Shown here one piece after another: positions 58,877 through 62,024 of a stretch of 62,024 bases of DNA. Numbering within the stretch: position 1 is the first letter of the stretch; each line of letters opens with the position of its first letter. A model generated the notes under the pieces. It made no database searches. It was not told the origin of the DNA and saw only the letters and a program-made list of their open reading frames with translations. Origin of the DNA: Bryobacterales bacterium. GTDB taxonomy: Bacteria; Acidobacteriota; Terriglobia; Bryobacterales; Bryobacteraceae. The stretch covers positions 1-62,024 of the forward strand of contig JADZCM010000053.1 in the NCBI GenBank assembly GCA_020851555.1, given 5' to 3'. Made by a program: the position numbers and the translations under genes.

Positions 58877-60328
58877 ATGAATGAAAAACCGACCGTCCTG
58901 GTTGCGGAGTCCACACCAGAGATCGCCAAGTTCCTTGAAGTAGCACTCTCCTGCCACGGCTACGCAGTCAAGGTCCTGCCCACCGGCGCCGAGGCCCTGG
59001 CTTTCCTGCGCGAGTCGGACGGCGCGGTGGCGACGCTGCTGGCCGACGCGCACCTTCCCGGAAAGAGCGGCATGGAGATACTGCGCGAGATCCGGCAGGA
59101 TGGCGGGCGCCAGCGGTTCCCCGTGGTGCTCTACGCGCGGAAACCCGCGCCTTCGCTGGAGCGCGAGGCTCTGGAGAGCGGCGCCAGCGATTTCCTTGCT
59201 CTTCCCATCGGACACTCGGACCTCGCCAAGGTTGTCAGCCGTCAACTGCTCGGATCCGGACAGCACAGCCCGAGGCGCGCGGAGGAATCGGACCCGTCAG
59301 CGGGCATTGAAACCTTCCTTTGCCTGAGTCCCCGGATGAAGGAAATCCGGGCGGCGATGCGGCGGCTTTCGCTTTCGGATGTGCCGGTGGTGTTCTACGG
59401 CGAAAGCGGGGTCGGGAAAGAGGTCGTCGCCCGTGCGCTGCACATTCAGTCGCACCGCGCCGGCAAGCCGTTTGTGAAGCTGAACTGCGCGGCGGTGCCC
59501 TCCGAACTGCTCGAGAGCGAGTTGTTTGGGTACGAGAGGGGGGCTTTCACGGGAGCGTTCAAGACTACTCCGGGCAAGTTCGAACAGGCCGACGGCGGGA
59601 CCATCCTGCTCGACGAGATCGGCGACATGGAACTGAAACTCCAGGCCAAGCTGCTGCACGTGTTGCAGGACCGGGAGTTCCAGCGGCTGGGAGGCCGGGA
59701 GACGGTGCGCGTGAACGTCCGCGTTCTGGCCGCGACGCACCGTAACCTGGAAACCGAGATTCTGGAAGGCCGGTTCCGCGCGGACCTGTTCTTCCGGCTC
59801 AACGTCATTCGCGTGGATATCCCGCCCCTGCGGGAGAGGCCGGAGGAGCTATTGGCCTTCGTGGAGATGTTCATGCGCAAGCACGGCGCATCCAGGATGC
59901 GGGCAAAGGCCCTCGACGAGTCCTTCAAGCAGGCGCTCATCAGCTACGACTGGCCGGGCAACATCCGGGAACTCGAGAACGTGGTCCAGCGGCTGCTGGT
60001 GCTGCAAAACCCCGAGGCGATCGCCGCTGACCTCGCCGCGAGCATGAGGAGGCGGAAGGCCCACGCCGCCGCCAACACCACAACGGCTCTCGCGCGGCAC
60101 GTCGGCGCCGCCGCCACAACGGAACTGCCCGTCTTCGAGCAGGTCAATGAGACCAAGGCGCACATGGAGGAGGAGGTGATCCGTGCGGCGCTCGAACTCA
60201 CCAACTGGAATCGCAAGAAGGCGGCCCAGTTGCTGATGCTGGACTACAAGGCCCTGCTCTACAAGATGAAGAAACTCGACATCTCCTCATCCACCGCCCC
60301 CAAGTCCAAGGGCGCCTCGGCGGCCTGA
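58877..60328 (+). CDS. Sigma-54-dependent activator (NtrC family) with degenerate receiver domain
   Basis: A 483-aa bacterial enhancer-binding protein. The N-terminal receiver keeps D57 (LLADAHLPGKSG) but lacks part of the active site: VAESTPE has E11-S12 in place of the acidic pair, the usual Thr/Ser is Y86, and the conserved Lys before Pro is L109 (FLALPI). The AAA+ domain is intact: VVFYGESGVGKEVVARALH, ESELFGYERGAFTGAFKT with the GAFTGA loop that contacts sigma-54, GGTILLDEIGDMEL, and YDWPGNIRELENVVQRLL. A Fis-type helix-turn-helix ends the protein (AALELTNWNRKKAAQLLMLDYKALLYKMKKL). It is likely a regulator of the adjacent EPS genes; that target is inference. Confidence 0.92.
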   Translation: MNEKPTVLVAESTPEIAKFLEVALSCHGYAVKVLPTGAEALAFLRESDGAVATLLADAHLPGKSGMEILREIRQDGGRQRFPVVLYARKPAPSLEREALESGASDFLALPIGHSDLAKVVSRQLLGSGQHSPRRAEESDPSAGIETFLCLSPRMKEIRAAMRRLSLSDVPVVFYGESGVGKEVVARALHIQSHRAGKPFVKLNCAAVPSELLESELFGYERGAFTGAFKTTPGKFEQADGGTILLDEIGDMELKLQAKLLHVLQDREFQRLGGRETVRVNVRVLAATHRNLETEILEGRFRADLFFRLNVIRVDIPPLRERPEELLAFVEMFMRKHGASRMRAKALDESFKQALISYDWPGNIRELENVVQRLLVLQNPEAIAADLAASMRRRKAHAAANTTTALARHVGAAATTELPVFEQVNETKAHMEEEVIRAALELTNWNRKKAAQLLMLDYKALLYKMKKLDISSSTAPKSKGASAA

Positions 60329-60340
60329 CGCGGCGAGGGA

Positions 60341-60409
60341 AGGCGGAATGCGCCGCCTCCCCTTCCCTTCCGGAACTCGCCGGGCCGCGGCCTGAGGCCG
60401 GCCGTGGCC
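60341..60409. terminator. Two GC-rich hairpins between convergent genes
   Basis: AGGCGG-6 nt-CCGCCT (60341-60358) and a 10-bp stem GGCCGCGGCC/GGCCGTGGCC with one G-T pair and a 7-nt loop (60383-60409) fill the 82-bp gap between the activator gene and the convergent surface-protein gene. No T-run follows either one, so they may stop transcription weakly or only aid Rho. The second begins right after the surface-protein stop. Confidence 0.4.
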
Positions 60410-60410
60410 G

Positions 60411-62024
60411 TCATTCGATGGCGACGGTTACGACGTTGGACTCCACCACCGTCCCGCTGCTCTGGGTCACCTCAAGCCGCAGTGGGACCGCCGGACCAAC
60501 CGGCACGTTCGCACCGACCGGCACGTTGATCTGATAAAGGCCTACCGCCCCCGGCGCCAGGCCCGCAAAGTCGGGCGTCACCTCCACGCCTCCCAGGAAG
60601 ACCCGGATGCTGTTCTTCAGTCTGACCAGGTGATCCAGAGGCGCCGGCGAGCCCGGCGCGATCTCCTCCTCGGTCGCTCCAAGCCCGTTGGCATAAATGG
60701 AAAGGAATTCCGGGGGCTGCGCTCCCCTTCGCGCCGGCCTGCCCGGCAGGCTCTCATTCCGGGGCATGGCCAGTTCGTAGGTGCCGGCGATCAGAACCGC
60801 GCCCTGCCCGGTTCCGGAGGCATCCAGCGAGAAGATGCCGGGCGCCGCCTCCTTCAGGGTCCCCGCGTCCGCGGTGGCGACCACCCCGGTCTCGGCCTTG
60901 ATCGTGATCTGCAACCCTGATTCGACGTATGCCGCCTGCGCGCGGTTCGCCCACGGCTGCGCGAGCCGCGGGCACTGGAAGTTGATCTGTCCTTCCGAAA
61001 CAAACAGGTGCGGGACGGGTGAATCGTTCACCCTCACCTCGACGCCGGCCAGCGTCGGGGGCAGCGGCAGCGAGTCGGCCACGGTGGGGCCGAGGCTGGT
61101 GAACCCTACCCCGAATATGGTCGCCCAACTCCCCGGGCTACAGTCAGCCGACTGCAAGTTGGAAGCGTTCCGGATCGCTGTGATCTGGGCCTTATCCTTC
61201 AGCACGCGTATCTCGGTCTCCTCCTCGGACGTCAGCCCCGCGCTGTTCGTCGCGGTGGCGGTGACCACAAAAGTGCCGTGTTGCGAGGCGTTGGGCGTCC
61301 AGGAGAACCGCCCGGTTGCCTTCTCGTAAGTGGCCCCCGTCGGCAATCCCGACACGGCCACATCGACATACAGACCCTGGGGATCCTCCGCCGTGATCTC
61401 GAATGCCACGGGAGAAGTGACGCTCGCGCCCACGTGCCGGGGGAACTTGACCTTCGGCGGAGAGGCCGCGAGGACTTTGATCCTCTCCGTTGCGGTCCTG
61501 CTGAACAACTGTGCCGTCAGCGTGACATTCTCGCTTGATCTCACCTGCCCGGCAGTCACCGGGAAATCAGCCTCACTGGCCCTGGCGCGGACCGTGACGC
61601 TCTCGGGTGTGGTCAAGGCCGGCTGGCTCGCGGCCAGGCTCACAATCGTCGCCGCCGACGCCGCCTTCGAAAGCTTCACCGTACAGGTTGTGGATTGTCC
61701 GTATCCGAGAGTGGTCTTCCGGCAGCTCACCTTCGACAGTTGCGCCGCGGACTCCACGGAAGTGGTCAGACCGACGCTGGCCGTCCGCGTCTGCCCGCCG
61801 TAGCTGGCCGTCACCGTCGCCGTCTGGTCGCTGCTGATGCTCCCCGCCGTGGCGCTGAACGTCCCGCTGCTGGATCCCGCGCTGATCGTCACGCTCGCCG
61901 GCACGCTCAACTGCCCCGTGCTGCTGGAGAGCGTCACCACGGCCGCGCCCCCCGCCGCCTTCGTCAGCGTCACCGTGCAGGTGGAGGCCTGCCCGCTGCC
62001 CAGCGCCGCCGGCGTGCAACTCAA
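60411..62024 (-). CDS. Large secreted repeat protein with TIGR03437 C-terminal domain (N-terminus off right edge)
   Basis: The C-terminal 537 residues of a larger protein; the frame is open at the window edge. From the N-terminal side it has two tandem ~80-residue beta-rich repeats, each with a Cys pair (VSCTPAALGSGQASTCTVTL and VSCRKTTLGYGQSTTCTVKL), then an Ig/cadherin-like putative-Ig domain (SGLPTGATYEKATGRFSWTP). The last ~240 residues match the Solibacter C-terminal domain: IRNASNLQSADCSPGSWATIFGVGF, PTLAGVEVRVNDSPVPHLFVSEGQINFQCP, EFLSIYANGLG and VGLYQINVPVG. It is a predicted secreted, surface or matrix protein. It converges with the activator gene and may not belong to the EPS operon. 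Confidence 0.88.
   Translation of the reverse strand: MSCTPAALGSGQASTCTVTLTKAAGGAAVVTLSSSTGQLSVPASVTISAGSSSGTFSATAGSISSDQTATVTASYGGQTRTASVGLTTSVESAAQLSKVSCRKTTLGYGQSTTCTVKLSKAASAATIVSLAASQPALTTPESVTVRARASEADFPVTAGQVRSSENVTLTAQLFSRTATERIKVLAASPPKVKFPRHVGASVTSPVAFEITAEDPQGLYVDVAVSGLPTGATYEKATGRFSWTPNASQHGTFVVTATATNSAGLTSEEETEIRVLKDKAQITAIRNASNLQSADCSPGSWATIFGVGFTSLGPTVADSLPLPPTLAGVEVRVNDSPVPHLFVSEGQINFQCPRLAQPWANRAQAAYVESGLQITIKAETGVVATADAGTLKEAAPGIFSLDASGTGQGAVLIAGTYELAMPRNESLPGRPARRGAQPPEFLSIYANGLGATEEEIAPGSPAPLDHLVRLKNSIRVFLGGVEVTPDFAGLAPGAVGLYQINVPVGANVPVGPAVPLRLEVTQSSGTVVESNVVTVAIE

Noticed and set aside
1..62024. Search for a Wzx/MOP flippase, an exosortase, tRNA, CRISPR or transposase
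   Set aside because: None recognised by reading all plausible proteins. The parts that recall exosortase EPS loci (GT4 clade, FemAB-like, sigma-54 regulator) are not joined by an exosortase here.

Overview
The window reads as one end-to-end view of a very large exopolysaccharide/capsule locus from a GC-rich member of the Acidobacteriota, most likely the Bryobacterales/Solibacterales. The taxonomic clue is the right-edge secreted protein (60411-62024), whose C-terminal half matches the 'Solibacter uncharacterized C-terminal domain' (TIGR03437) pattern (NASNLQSADCSPGSWATIFG-type opening, cell-surface repeats before it). No rRNA, tRNA, CRISPR array or insertion sequence was found.

Layout. (1) 1-262: start of a secreted protein that leaves the window on the left. 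(2) 472-56129: about 48 genes, all on the minus strand, packed with short gaps or 4-bp ATGA/GTGA/TTGA overlaps. In the direction of transcription (right to left) the run opens with a NusG-family (UpxY/RfaH-like) antiterminator, a small ribbon-helix-helix-like protein and a Wzc/BY-kinase. It continues through an acyltransferase, a polyprenyl-phosphate sugar synthase, a B12-type radical SAM protein, a Wzy/ligase, glycosyltransferases, an ArnT-like GT39, two GNAT/FemAB-like acyltransferases, the initiating polyprenyl-phosphate sugar-1-phosphate transferase, a pyruvyltransferase-like protein and a membrane-anchored glycosidase. Next comes a CDP-sugar/C-methyl sugar cassette (about 26.3-35.5 kb), more glycosyltransferases, a Wzm/Wzt ABC exporter, an amino-sugar module (WecE-like aminotransferase, WbqC, GNAT, AsnB-like), a heptose kinase, two Wza-like export proteins, two sugar nucleotidyltransferases and finally deoB. 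(3) 56130-56651: the only long non-coding stretch, the divergent control region. (4) 56652-60328: gmhB (+), a PilZ protein (-), then a pseudo-histidine kinase and a sigma-54 activator (+). (5) 60411-62024: the surface-repeat protein, leaving the window on the right.

How the parts fit. Sugars are activated by three nucleotidyltransferases and modified by epimerases, aminotransferases, methyltransferases and acyltransferases. They are assembled by about 15 GT2/GT4 enzymes on a polyprenyl carrier and exported. Components of both the Wzx/Wzy route (initiating transferase, Wzy-like, Wzc, two Wza-like) and the ABC route (Wzm/Wzt) are present, but no Wzx flippase is visible. GDP-D-glycero-D-manno-heptose genes sit at both ends (hddA and an hddC-like gene on the left, gmhB on the right).

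Most interesting points. The kinase has Arg at the phospho-acceptor His position, and its partner activator has a receiver domain lacking the conserved Lys and two other pocket residues while keeping an intact GAFTGA motif. An ops-like 12-mer and a sigma-54-like GG-N10-GC element lie in the leader of the antiterminator gene. A strong hairpin stands between that gene and the rest of the 55-kb run. Together these suggest an unusual control system for one giant polysaccharide operon. The individual genes are seen in the sequence; the regulatory model is inference.
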